NCBI RefSeq assembly: GCF_044784365.2
Contig: NZ_CP173065.2
Length of the DNA stretch: 64,000 bases
Source of the DNA: Cetobacterium_A somerae
Lineage (GTDB): Bacteria > Fusobacteriota > Fusobacteriia > Fusobacteriales > Fusobacteriaceae
Strand: one strand, 5' to 3'
Positions 1-7,630 of this stretch are shown piece by piece. The notes beneath the pieces were generated by a model, which had not been told where the DNA came from, did not search any database, and saw only the letters and a program-made list of their open reading frames with translations. The position numbers were made by a program, and so were the translations under genes. How positions within the stretch are numbered: position 1 is the stretch's first letter; each line of letters starts with the position of its first letter.

Positions 1-1
1 A

Positions 2-835
2 CAAAATTTATATGAGGGGACAGAAAAGAAAATTGAAGAGATTACAAGAAAAATTGCAAAAGAATTAAAAATAAAAGGTATGATGAATATCCAGTTTATA
101 GCATACGAAAATGAATTATATGTAATTGAGGTAAACCCTAGATCATCAAGAACAGTACCTTATATAGCAAAAATATCTGGAGTTCCAGTAATTGATATAG
201 CAACAAAAGTAATAATGGGAGAAAAACTTCAAAACTTAGGATTTGGAACTGGTATTTATAAAAAGCCATCTGTAGTTGCAGTTAAAGTTCCGGTATTCTC
301 AACAGAGAAATTATCAGGAGTTGAAGTTTCATTAGGACCTGAGATGAAATCTACAGGAGAAGTTTTAGGAGTTGGACATACAGCAGATGAAGCTATATTT
401 AAAGGTCTTTTAGGTGGTGGAAGAGTTCAAAATGTAAGAAATAGAAAAGTTCTTTTAACAATAAGAGATAAGGACAAAGATGAATTTTTACCAGTTGCAA
501 AATCACTTAAAAGCTTAGGGTGTCAACTGTTTGCAACAGAGGGAACTCAAAAGTATTTAGCAGAAAAAGGAATTGAAGCAACAGCAGTAAGAAAAATAAA
601 TGAAGAATCACCAAATATTTTAGATTTATTAAAAAATAGAGAAGTAGATTTATTAATAAATACTCCAACTAAGGCAAATGATGCTCAAAGAGATGGATTT
701 AAAATAAGAAGAACAGCTATTGAATATGGGGTAGAGGTATTAACTTCGATAGATACTTTAAATGCAATAATAAAAGTTCAAGAGTTAAATGTTGATAAGA
801 TGGACTTAGATGTATTTGATATAGCACAAATATAA
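2..835 (+). CDS. carB: Carbamoyl-phosphate synthase large subunit, C-terminal part (partial)
   Basis: The gene enters from the left edge; the reading frame is open from base 2, so the ATG at 80 is internal. CarB makes carbamoyl phosphate from bicarbonate, ammonia and ATP for pyrimidine and arginine synthesis. Visible are the end of the second ATP-grasp domain (VIEVNPRSSRTVPYIAK, the Mg-ATP binding segment) and the C-terminal MGS-like allosteric domain (SLGCQLFATEGTQKYLAEKG, then LLINTP), where UMP and ornithine bind in the E. coli enzyme. It supplies the substrate of PyrB, whose gene lies about 10 kb downstream in a separate unit. No obvious terminator follows the stop codon. Confidence 0.95.
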   Translation, partial: QNLYEGTEKKIEEITRKIAKELKIKGMMNIQFIAYENELYVIEVNPRSSRTVPYIAKISGVPVIDIATKVIMGEKLQNLGFGTGIYKKPSVVAVKVPVFSTEKLSGVEVSLGPEMKSTGEVLGVGHTADEAIFKGLLGGGRVQNVRNRKVLLTIRDKDKDEFLPVAKSLKSLGCQLFATEGTQKYLAEKGIEATAVRKINEESPNILDLLKNREVDLLINTPTKANDAQRDGFKIRRTAIEYGVEVLTSIDTLNAIIKVQELNVDKMDLDVFDIAQI

Positions 836-841
836 AAAAAG

Positions 842-870
842 TTGACAAATATAAAAAAAAAGTATAAACT
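842..870 (+). promoter_or_regulatory. Sigma70-type promoter for the Mn riboswitch/P-type ATPase unit
   Basis: A perfect TTGACA (842-847) is followed after 17 bp by TAAACT (865-870). Transcription would start near 877, about 25 bases before the conserved part of the riboswitch. It lies just after the carB stop codon. Confidence 0.6.
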
Positions 871-900
871 TCATTAAGTAATATTAAAGATAAAGATATA

Positions 901-988
901 CTCAAAGGGAGTAGTCAAAAGTATAGTGTCAACATCTCGATTTGAAAAAATCTGGTACTATACGCCTAAAAAAGGTGACAAGACTTTT
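901..988 (+). promoter_or_regulatory. yybP-ykoY family manganese riboswitch aptamer
   Basis: Conserved family segments are visible: AAAGGGAGTAG at 904-914, GTCAACATCTCG at 928-939, TCTGGT at 951-956, CGCC at 963-966 and AAGACTTT at 980-987. Helices read directly: GTATAGT (921-927) pairs perfectly with ACTATAC (957-963); GATTT (939-943) with AAATC (948-952); AAAG (904-907) with CTTT (984-987) as the closing P1 stem. Members of this family bind Mn2+ and switch on Mn-export genes; the downstream gene is a P-type ATPase of the type so controlled in Lactococcus (YoaB) and pneumococcus. The 3' strand of P1 is also the first part of the terminator stem, so Mn2+ binding should prevent termination. 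Confidence 0.88.
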
Positions 989-1026
989 AGTGTAGGTTTT
1001 AACCTACACTGAAAGTCTTTTTTTAT
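980..1026 (+). terminator. Riboswitch-controlled intrinsic terminator
   Basis: A long hairpin has outer arms AAGACTTT and AAAGTCTT and inner arms AGTGTAGGTT and AACCTACACT, and is followed by a run of seven T. Its left arm overlaps bases 984-987, which close the aptamer P1 helix. The two structures are therefore mutually exclusive. Confidence 0.9.
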
Positions 1027-1096
1027 TTTTGAAAAATGAAAATATCTATTAAGTCGGTAAATAATTAAAAATATAAAATTATATGGAGGGAAATCT

Positions 1097-3703
1097 ATGA
1101 AGGATTTTTATTCGAAAAGTAAAGAGGAGTTGTTAGGGTATTTTGACACTTCTGAACTAGGATTGAAAAAAGAGAATTTAGAAAAACTAAAGGAGGAGTA
1201 TGGAGAAAATGTACTAAACAGTAAAGAAAAGAAAACTGCAATAGCGATTTTCTTAGAGCAATTTAAGGATTTTTTAGTAATAATTTTATTAGTTGCAGCA
1301 GCAATTTCATTTATTTCTGGAAATAAAGAAAGTACAATAGTAATTTTAGCAGTAATTATAATGAACTCAGTTTTAGGTACTGTTCAACATTTAAAAGCAG
1401 AGAAATCGTTGGAGAGTTTAAAGAAAATGTCTTCTCCTAAAGCTAAAGTTATAAGAGACGGTCAAAAGCAAGAGATAAACTCATCAGAATTGCTTCCTGG
1501 AGACATAGTTTTAATAGAAGCTGGGGATGTTGTTCCTAGTGATGGTAGAGTCTTAGAAACTCATTCTTTAATGGTAAATGAGAGTTCATTAACAGGAGAG
1601 TCTGAAAGTGTAGAGAAAATATCTCAAACTATAGATACAACCGGCCTAACAGTAGGAGATCAAAAAAATATGGTTTTTTCAGGAAGTTTAGTAACTTATG
1701 GAAGAGCAAAGATTTTAGTAACAACGATAGGAATGAAGACAGAGTTAGGAAAAATTGCATCTTTGTTGGATGAAACTGAGGATGCAATGACACCATTACA
1801 AAAGTCATTGGAGAAATTTGGAAAAAAATTATCAATTGCTATAATAGTGTTATGTATAGTTGTATTTTTTATGAGTGTAGCTAGAGGAATAAATATATTA
1901 GATTCATTAATGTTTGCTGTAGCTTTAGCAGTAGCTGCAATTCCAGAAGCTTTAGGATCTATAGTAACAATAGTTTTAGCAATTGGGACTCAAAAGATGG
2001 CTAAAGAGAATGCTATTATAAAAAAGCTTCACTCAGTAGAATCTCTAGGATGTGTTTCTGTAATTTGTTCTGACAAAACAGGAACATTAACACAAAACAA
2101 GATGACAGTTCAACATCTTTATGTAGATGGTAAAGTGGTAGAATCTGAAAAAATTGATTTAAATTCAAAAATTGAGATTGGACTTTTAAGAAGTGCTATA
2201 TTATGTAGTGATGCAGTAAATAACAATGGACAAGAGATTGGTGATCCAACTGAAGTTGCTCTAGTGAATGTAGGACATAAATATAACTTAGCAGAAGTTG
2301 AAATTAGAAATAAATATCCTAGATTGAAAGAGTTACCATTTGATTCAGATAGAAAAATGATGAGTACTTTAAACGAGATTGAAGGAAAAACTTATTTAAT
2401 AACTAAAGGTGCTCCAGATGTTGTTGTAGAAAAAGCTAAATATATATTGAGAGAGGATGGAAATATTGAAAAAATATCAGATTCTGATATAGAAAATATT
2501 AAAAAAGCAAATATAAATTTTGCAGAGCATGGTTTAAGAGTTTTAGCTTTTGCAATGAAAGAGATTGAAATAGTAAGGGATTTAGAATTTTCAGATGAAG
2601 ATAGTTTTATCTTTATAGGGTTGATTAGTATGATTGATCCTCCAAGAGAAGAGTCGAAAGAAGCAGTAAAAAATTGTATAAGAGCTGGAATAAAACCAGT
2701 TATGATAACAGGAGATTATAAAGTTACAGCTAAGGCTATTGCAAAAGAGATAGGTATATATAAAGATGGAGATGAAACTTTAAACGGTGTTGAAATTGAA
2801 AAAATGAGTGATGAAGAGCTTATGAAGCATGTAGAAAGAATATCTGTTTATGCAAGAGTTTCACCAGAACATAAAATTAGAATTGTTTCAGCATGGCAAA
2901 AATTAGGGAAAATTTGTGCTATGACAGGGGATGGAGTGAATGATGCTCCAGCACTTAAGAAGGCAGATGTAGGAATAGCTATGGGGATAACAGGAACAGA
3001 AGTTTCGAAAGATGCAGCATCAATGATACTTACTGATGATAACTTCTCTACAATAATAAAATCAGTTGTAACTGGAAGAAATTTATACGCGAATATAAAA
3101 AATTCAATAAGATTTTTATTGTCTGGAAATACAGCTGGAATTTTAGCGGTATTTTATGCTTCTTTAATGGGATTACCTGTAATATTTGCACCAGTACACC
3201 TTTTATTTATAAATTTATTGACAGATAGTTTACCAGCAATTGCTATAGGAATGGAGCCTTCTCATGGAGATGTGTTAGATGAAAAACCAAGAGAAGCTAA
3301 TGCTCCTTTACTAGATAAGAAATTATCAGGAAGAATTTTAATGGAAGGGATGTTAATTGCAATTGTAACAATGGTTGCATTTTATTTAGGATATGCAAAA
3401 GGAGATGTTGGTTTAGGAAGTACAATGGCATTTTCAACACTATGTTTAGGAAGATTATTCCACGGGTTTAATTGTAGAGGAAACGGTTCTGTAATAAAAT
3501 TAGGAGTAATAAAAAATATGTTTAGTATATACGCATTTTTATTAGGAGCAGCATTACTATATATGGTTTTATTAGTTCCGTCATTCCATGAAATGTTTGC
3601 AGTATCTGATTTAAGTGTAATGAATTTTGGAGAAATGACAGTGTTAGCATTTATACCAACATTAATAATTCAAGTATTAAAATATATAAAGTATGATAGA
3701 TAA
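1097..3703 (+). CDS. P-type cation ATPase, Ca2+/Mn2+ exporter type (P2A)
   Basis: An 868-residue P-type ATPase of normal length. In order: N-terminal cation ATPase domain, M1-M2, actuator domain with LTGES near residue 165, M3-M4 with PEALGSIVTI, phosphorylation site CSDKTGTLT (Asp about 326), nucleotide domain, hinge TGDGVNDAPALKKAD near residue 610, and M5-M10 containing the Asn/Asp-rich LLFINLLTDSLPA. It pumps divalent cations across the inner membrane using ATP. The M4 motif has PEAL where classical Ca2+ pumps have PEGL. The Mn riboswitch directly upstream argues that Mn2+ export is the main role, with Ca2+ the alternative. The RBS is GGAGGG before ATG 1097. Confidence 0.9.
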   Translation: MKDFYSKSKEELLGYFDTSELGLKKENLEKLKEEYGENVLNSKEKKTAIAIFLEQFKDFLVIILLVAAAISFISGNKESTIVILAVIIMNSVLGTVQHLKAEKSLESLKKMSSPKAKVIRDGQKQEINSSELLPGDIVLIEAGDVVPSDGRVLETHSLMVNESSLTGESESVEKISQTIDTTGLTVGDQKNMVFSGSLVTYGRAKILVTTIGMKTELGKIASLLDETEDAMTPLQKSLEKFGKKLSIAIIVLCIVVFFMSVARGINILDSLMFAVALAVAAIPEALGSIVTIVLAIGTQKMAKENAIIKKLHSVESLGCVSVICSDKTGTLTQNKMTVQHLYVDGKVVESEKIDLNSKIEIGLLRSAILCSDAVNNNGQEIGDPTEVALVNVGHKYNLAEVEIRNKYPRLKELPFDSDRKMMSTLNEIEGKTYLITKGAPDVVVEKAKYILREDGNIEKISDSDIENIKKANINFAEHGLRVLAFAMKEIEIVRDLEFSDEDSFIFIGLISMIDPPREESKEAVKNCIRAGIKPVMITGDYKVTAKAIAKEIGIYKDGDETLNGVEIEKMSDEELMKHVERISVYARVSPEHKIRIVSAWQKLGKICAMTGDGVNDAPALKKADVGIAMGITGTEVSKDAASMILTDDNFSTIIKSVVTGRNLYANIKNSIRFLLSGNTAGILAVFYASLMGLPVIFAPVHLLFINLLTDSLPAIAIGMEPSHGDVLDEKPREANAPLLDKKLSGRILMEGMLIAIVTMVAFYLGYAKGDVGLGSTMAFSTLCLGRLFHGFNCRGNGSVIKLGVIKNMFSIYAFLLGAALLYMVLLVPSFHEMFAVSDLSVMNFGEMTVLAFIPTLIIQVLKYIKYDR

Positions 3704-3731
3704 AAAAAGCTGCTTTAAGCAGCTTTTTTTA
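3702..3731 (+). terminator. Intrinsic terminator after the P-type ATPase gene
   Basis: AAGCTGCTT (3707-3715) pairs with AAGCAGCTT (3717-3725) and is followed by a T run. It starts right at the ATPase stop codon. Confidence 0.85.
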
Positions 3732-3757
3732 ATACCAATTATACAGAAAAAATAAAG

Positions 3758-3785
3758 TAAAAAAAAACACTCTTATTAAGAGTGT
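3758..3785 (-). terminator. Terminator of the tRNA operon
   Basis: On the minus strand ACACTCTT and AAGAGTGT form an 8-bp stem followed by a T-rich run (A run at 3758-3767 on the plus strand). It lies 12 bases beyond the 3' end of the last tRNA. Confidence 0.85.
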
Positions 3786-3796
3786 AAAGTTTCAAA

Positions 3797-3873
3797 TGGT
3801 GCCTAGAAAAGGATTCGAACCTTCGACCGCCCGGGTATGAACCGGGTGCTCTAGCCAACTGAGCTATCTAGGC
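3797..3873 (-). tRNA. tRNA-Met (CAU), elongator
   Basis: A complete cloverleaf with encoded CCA. The acceptor stem GCCTAGA/TCTAGGC, D arm with CAGTTGG, anticodon stem CCCGG/CCGGG around loop TTCATAC, and T arm with GGTTCGAATCC are all visible. The anticodon is CAU. The acceptor stem starts with a paired G and the anticodon stem lacks the three consecutive G:C pairs of initiators, so elongator Met is preferred; a lysidine-modified Ile2 tRNA is the less likely alternative. Confidence 0.93.
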
Positions 3874-3876
3874 AAA

Positions 3877-3952
3877 TGGTGGAGATAAGCGGAGTCGAAC
3901 CGCTGACCTACGCAGTGCAAGTGCGTCGCTCTCCCAACTGAGCTATATCCCC
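3877..3952 (-). tRNA. tRNA-Ala (UGC)
   Basis: The acceptor stem is GGGGATA/TATCTCC with one G:U pair and CCA is encoded. The anticodon loop CTTGCAC gives UGC. It sits four bases 5' of the Met tRNA in the same transcript. Confidence 0.95.
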
Positions 3953-3954
3953 AA

Positions 3955-4029
3955 TGGTACCCCGTAGGGGAATCGAACCCCTGTTTATAGAGTGAAAATC
4001 TATTGTCCTTACCACTGAACGAACGGGGC
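3955..4029 (-). tRNA. tRNA-Glu (UUC)
   Basis: The acceptor stem is GCCCCGT/ACGGGGT with a G1:U72 pair and CCA is encoded. The anticodon stem ATAGA/TCTAT encloses loop TTTTCAC, anticodon UUC. Confidence 0.95.
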
Positions 4030-4049
4030 AGGTGTACCAAATATTTTGT

Positions 4050-4125
4050 TGGAGCGGGAGACGAGGGTCGAACTCGCGACATTCAGCTTGGAAGGCTGAC
4101 GCTCTACCAACTGAGCTACTCCCGC
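4050..4125 (-). tRNA. tRNA-Gly (UCC)
   Basis: The acceptor stem is GCGGGAG/CTCCCGC with discriminator U, as usual for tRNA-Gly, and CCA is encoded. The anticodon stem TCAGC/GCTGA encloses CTTCCAA, anticodon UCC. It is the first tRNA of the transcript. Confidence 0.95.
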
Positions 4126-4137
4126 AATCACAAAAAT

Positions 4138-4166
4138 ATAGTATCATAATATAAAAAAAATGTCAA
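4138..4166 (-). promoter_or_regulatory. Promoter of the tRNA Gly-Glu-Ala-Met operon
   Basis: On the minus strand a perfect TTGACA (4161-4166) is followed after 17 bp by TACTAT (4138-4143). The first tRNA base is at 4125, so the 5' leader is only a few bases. Confidence 0.85.
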
Positions 4167-4194
4167 TGCAATTTTTTAAAAAAATTTTAAAAAT

Positions 4195-4219
4195 AAAAAG
4201 CCAAAAATTTTGGCTTTTT
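4195..4219 (-). terminator. Intrinsic terminator downstream of hflX
   Basis: AAAAAGCCAAAA and TTTTGGCTTTTT form a perfect 12-bp stem with flanking A and T runs. It could work on both strands; on the minus strand it ends hflX transcription before the tRNA promoter. Confidence 0.85.
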
Positions 4220-4236
4220 ATTTAAAATTTAGTGGC

Positions 4237-6030
4237 TTAAATTTCTTTTATAATGAAATTAGAACATTTATTGTAAACTTCATCACTAACAGTAGCAATA
4301 ATTAATGTTCCATCAGCCTCGTAAGATTCACTTTCGATAATAGCATTTCTATGTAAGTAAGCATTGATAGAACTATCTGAATATGGAATTAAAAGCTCTA
4401 CTCTTTTCATTGTTCTAGGTAAAGATGTTGTAATTTTATCCATTAATAAATCAATATTAATTTCATTTTTAGCACTAATTTCAACAATATCCATATGGTT
4501 ATATAATTCTTTTAATTTTTCAATTTGCTCATCAGTAGCTACATCACATTTATTTAAAGCAAGTATAGTCGGTTTATCAATTGCACCTAATTCTGTTAAA
4601 ACATTTTCAACAGATTTAATCTGTTGAACAACAGTATCACTTGAAGCATCAACTAAATGAACAAGTAAATCAGAAAAAATAACTTCTTCTAATGTGGATT
4701 TAAAAGCTTCAATTAAATCATGAGGAAGTTTTCTAACAAATCCAACAGTATCAGTTAGAGCAGTAACTCTTTTATCTGGAAGAACCATAGTTCTAGTAGT
4801 AGCATCTAAAGTTGCAAAAAGCATATTTTCTGCAAAAACAGCTTCTTTTTTAACAGTATTATCACTTGGATACATTTCCACAAGAAGATTTCTAAGTGTT
4901 GATTTACCTACGTTAGTATATCCAACTAAAGAAACTCTAGGAATACCAGAACTTTCTCTTTTAGTTCTTTGAAGAGCTCTAATTTTTTTTATTTTTTCTA
5001 ATTCTTGTCTAAGGGCAAAAATTTCATCTTTAATTCTTCTTCTATCTATCTCTAACTTTTTTTCTCCAGGTCCCTTAGTTCCAATTCCTCCACCAGTTCT
5101 AGACATAATACTACCTAAACCAATAAGTCTTTGACTTCTATACTTAAGTTGTGCTAATTCAACCTGTATTTTAGCTTCCCTAGTTCTAGCTCTTCTAGCG
5201 AAAATTTCTAGAATAAGTATTGTTCTATCAATAACTTTACATCCCGTAACAGCTTCTAAGTTTTTAATCTGAACTCCACTTAACTCTTCATCAAAAATTA
5301 TTAAGTTAGCATTTTTAATCTGTCTTAATAAAGCTAACTCTCTAACTTTTCCACTACCAATATAGAAGATATTGTCAATTCTTTTTATCTTTTGAAAAAT
5401 TCTTCCTGCAACATTAACATCACATGCTCTAGCTAACTCTTCTAATTCATCTAAACTCTCTTCAGAATCTACACCAACAACTATAGCGTATTCGCTATCA
5501 TCTTCAATAACATCACTTTTTCTAAGTTCAGATTCAATTTCTAAAACTTTATCTAAATAATCTGTAGACATAACTTTATCTAAAGATAAATTTTCAATTT
5601 CTTCATAAACTAGTTCTTGATTTTCTATTTTGCAGTATCCTATATTAACACCTGTTATTTCAGTTTCACCTACACCAATAGCTAATATAGCATCCAATTT
5701 TAACTTTAGTAAAGCTGAAATATCAATCATAGAAAGTTTAGAATATCCATTGGGATGAGTATGAATAACTTTAACTCCACTTAATTTTTTACTAGAAATT
5801 TCTAAAATAGGTAGTTCAACACTATTACTATCTCCAATAGCTACTTCTAATATTTTTCCTTTTCTATCAATTGAAACACTAATTTCACGATTTATAACTC
5901 TAGTTATATCAGTTATAAGTGCAACAATTTCAGGACTAACAAGTTTTCCTTTTTCAACACTCATACTATAAATAGTATCTAATTCTGCTAAAATAGAATC
6001 TCTAACTCCTTCAACATTACCTTTTATCAT
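4237..6030 (-). CDS. hflX: GTPase HflX with an N-terminal JAMM/RadC-like domain
   Basis: At 597 residues this is well above the roughly 420 of typical HflX. The HflX core is clear: the N-terminal HflX domain (VVGVDSEESLDELEELA), a coiled linker rich in Arg (SIMSRTGGGIGTKGPGEKKLE), then a G domain with P-loop GYTNVGKST at residue 370, the switch region ATLDATTR, DTVGFV and NKCD. HflX rescues stalled or stressed ribosomes by splitting them. The extra first ~180 residues contain HTHPNGYSKLSMID at residues 90-103, the same spacing as the metal motif of RadC (HxHPxG-x4-SxxD). Its role here is unknown. It has its own promoter and terminator. Confidence 0.93.
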   Translation of the reverse strand: MIKGNVEGVRDSILAELDTIYSMSVEKGKLVSPEIVALITDITRVINREISVSIDRKGKILEVAIGDSNSVELPILEISSKKLSGVKVIHTHPNGYSKLSMIDISALLKLKLDAILAIGVGETEITGVNIGYCKIENQELVYEEIENLSLDKVMSTDYLDKVLEIESELRKSDVIEDDSEYAIVVGVDSEESLDELEELARACDVNVAGRIFQKIKRIDNIFYIGSGKVRELALLRQIKNANLIIFDEELSGVQIKNLEAVTGCKVIDRTILILEIFARRARTREAKIQVELAQLKYRSQRLIGLGSIMSRTGGGIGTKGPGEKKLEIDRRRIKDEIFALRQELEKIKKIRALQRTKRESSGIPRVSLVGYTNVGKSTLRNLLVEMYPSDNTVKKEAVFAENMLFATLDATTRTMVLPDKRVTALTDTVGFVRKLPHDLIEAFKSTLEEVIFSDLLVHLVDASSDTVVQQIKSVENVLTELGAIDKPTILALNKCDVATDEQIEKLKELYNHMDIVEISAKNEINIDLLMDKITTSLPRTMKRVELLIPYSDSSINAYLHRNAIIESESYEADGTLIIATVSDEVYNKCSNFIIKEI

Positions 6031-6072
6031 ATTTCACATCCTTGACCTTAATATAATTAAGTTTTTATATTA

Positions 6073-6101
6073 ATTTTACTACATATATATAAAAAATACA
6101 A
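6073..6101 (-). promoter_or_regulatory. hflX: Putative hflX promoter
   Basis: On the minus strand TTGTAT (6096-6101) and TAAAAT (6073-6078) are separated by 17 bp, about 45 bases before the hflX start codon. Confidence 0.5.
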
Positions 6102-6128
6102 ATTTAATGATACTTACATAAAAAATAT

Positions 6129-6157
6129 TTGCAAATCCGAAAAAAATGTAGTATTAC
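6129..6157 (+). promoter_or_regulatory. Putative promoter of the symporter gene
   Basis: TTGCAA (6129-6134) and TATTAC (6152-6157) are separated by 17 bp, about 50 bases before the start codon at 6209. Confidence 0.45.
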
Positions 6158-6208
6158 ATATATTATTGATTCTTTTATAAACAAAGTTAAATACTGGGAG
6201 GAGAAAAA

Positions 6209-7405
6209 ATGAAAAAAATAGGTCTTTTACCAAAACTGATTTTAGCAATTATAATTGGTATTGGAGTAGGTATGCTAGGAATGGAGGTACCTATAAGATT
6301 ATTAGCAACATTTAATGGTATTTTTGGAAACTTTTTAAAATTCTCAATACCACTTATCATAATCGGATTCGTTGCACCTGGAATTGGTGATTTAGGAACT
6401 GGAGCAGGTAAGTTGTTGGGAATAACAACAGCAATAGCATATATTTCAACAGTTTTAGCAGGTTCATTTACATATTTTGTAAATACGGCAGTATTTAAAA
6501 TGATTTTAAAAACAGGATCAATGCTAGAAACAGCAGATAATCCAGAGCATGCATTATTATCAGGATATTTAACAATAAATATGCCTCCAATAATGGATGT
6601 AATGACAGCATTATTAATGGCTTTTATTTTAGGAATAGGAATTGCTATAGTAAAAGGACATGCAATAAAAGATGTAATGAACGAATTCCAAAAAGTTGTA
6701 GAAGGAATTATAAGAAATATAATCATTCCATTTTTACCACTACATATAGCTGGAATTTTTGCCAATATGACTTATGCTGGACAAGTTGCTACAATACTAA
6801 CAGTATTCTCTAAAGTATTTGCTGTAATTATTTTATTACACATAACAATACTTTTAATACTTTACTTTATAGCTGGAGGAATGGCAGGAGCAAATCCAAT
6901 TAGATTATTAAAAACAATGTTACCAGCGTATTTTACTGCTATAGGAACTCAATCATCAGCAGCTACGATACCAGTAACACTGAATCAAACAAAAGAAAAT
7001 GGTGTAAATACAGGTATTGCTGAGTTCGTTGTCCCTCTTTGTGCAACGATACATTTATCAGGAAGTACAATAACACTAGTAAGTTGTGCAATGGCAATAA
7101 TGATGTTAAATGGAATGAGCATAACTTTCGGAACAATGTTTGGATTCATACTAATGTTAGGAGTTACAATGGTTGCAGCACCAGGAGTTCCTGGAGGAGC
7201 AGTTATGGCAGCGTTAGGAATTATTGAAACAATGTTAGGATTCCCTCCAACATTAACATCAATAATGATTGCTCTTTACTTAGCGCAAGATAGTTTTGGA
7301 ACTGCTTGTAATGTAACTGGAGATGGAGCAATAGCTATTATTGTAAATAAAATAGCAGGATTTAAACTTGAAAAAAATTCAAAAGAATTCTTTGATAATA
7401 TATAA
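6209..7405 (+). CDS. Dicarboxylate/amino acid:cation symporter (DAACS family)
   Basis: A 398-residue polytopic membrane protein with an N-terminal hydrophobic helix after MKKIG and about eight further hydrophobic segments. The family hairpin signature SSAATIPVTL follows AIGTQ, and a second hallmark, QDSFGTACNVTGDGAIA, near the C-terminus corresponds to the cation/substrate-binding region of GltP-like transporters. It would import glutamate, aspartate, serine or a C4-dicarboxylate with Na+ or H+; the substrate cannot be read from the sequence. A glutamate role would fit the fermentation cluster at 56-63 kb, but that is inference. GGGAGGAG precedes the ATG. It is monocistronic, with a promoter and a terminator. 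Confidence 0.88.
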   Translation: MKKIGLLPKLILAIIIGIGVGMLGMEVPIRLLATFNGIFGNFLKFSIPLIIIGFVAPGIGDLGTGAGKLLGITTAIAYISTVLAGSFTYFVNTAVFKMILKTGSMLETADNPEHALLSGYLTINMPPIMDVMTALLMAFILGIGIAIVKGHAIKDVMNEFQKVVEGIIRNIIIPFLPLHIAGIFANMTYAGQVATILTVFSKVFAVIILLHITILLILYFIAGGMAGANPIRLLKTMLPAYFTAIGTQSSAATIPVTLNQTKENGVNTGIAEFVVPLCATIHLSGSTITLVSCAMAIMMLNGMSITFGTMFGFILMLGVTMVAAPGVPGGAVMAALGIIETMLGFPPTLTSIMIALYLAQDSFGTACNVTGDGAIAIIVNKIAGFKLEKNSKEFFDNI

Positions 7406-7445
7406 GAATATAAAAGATAGATATCAATAAAAATAAGGGTTAAGT

Positions 7446-7475
7446 GAGGTGTTGAAAAAAAACACCTCTTTTTTT
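7446..7475 (+). terminator. Intrinsic terminator after the symporter
   Basis: GAGGTGTT (7446-7453) pairs with AACACCTC (7461-7468), followed by seven or more T. Confidence 0.9.
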
Positions 7476-7577
7476 ATTTTATGAAAATATATTTTAATGT
7501 TAAAAACGTGTAAATTTTAAGTTAAAAAATGGTTTTTTATTTTACATTTATTAAAATACATGTTAAAATTTACCAGA

Positions 7578-7605
7578 TTGACTATTTAACCAAAAAAATT
7601 AAAAT
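7578..7605 (+). promoter_or_regulatory. Putative promoter of the Na+/Pi symporter gene
   Basis: TTGACT (7578-7583) and TAAAAT (7600-7605) are 16 bp apart, 26 bases before the start codon. The preceding 100 bases are AT-rich with no further feature I can support. Confidence 0.5.
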
Positions 7606-7630
7606 AAAAAAGTAAAATTTAGGAGGAAAA

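Noticed and set aside
3864..4147. Open frames on the minus strand of 72 and 79 codons
   Set aside because: They run through four perfect tRNA cloverleafs and have no RBS; they are chance frames.
6187..6765. 192-codon frame opposite the symporter gene
   Set aside because: It mirrors the hydrophobic codons of a clear membrane transporter on the plus strand and has no family signature or RBS.
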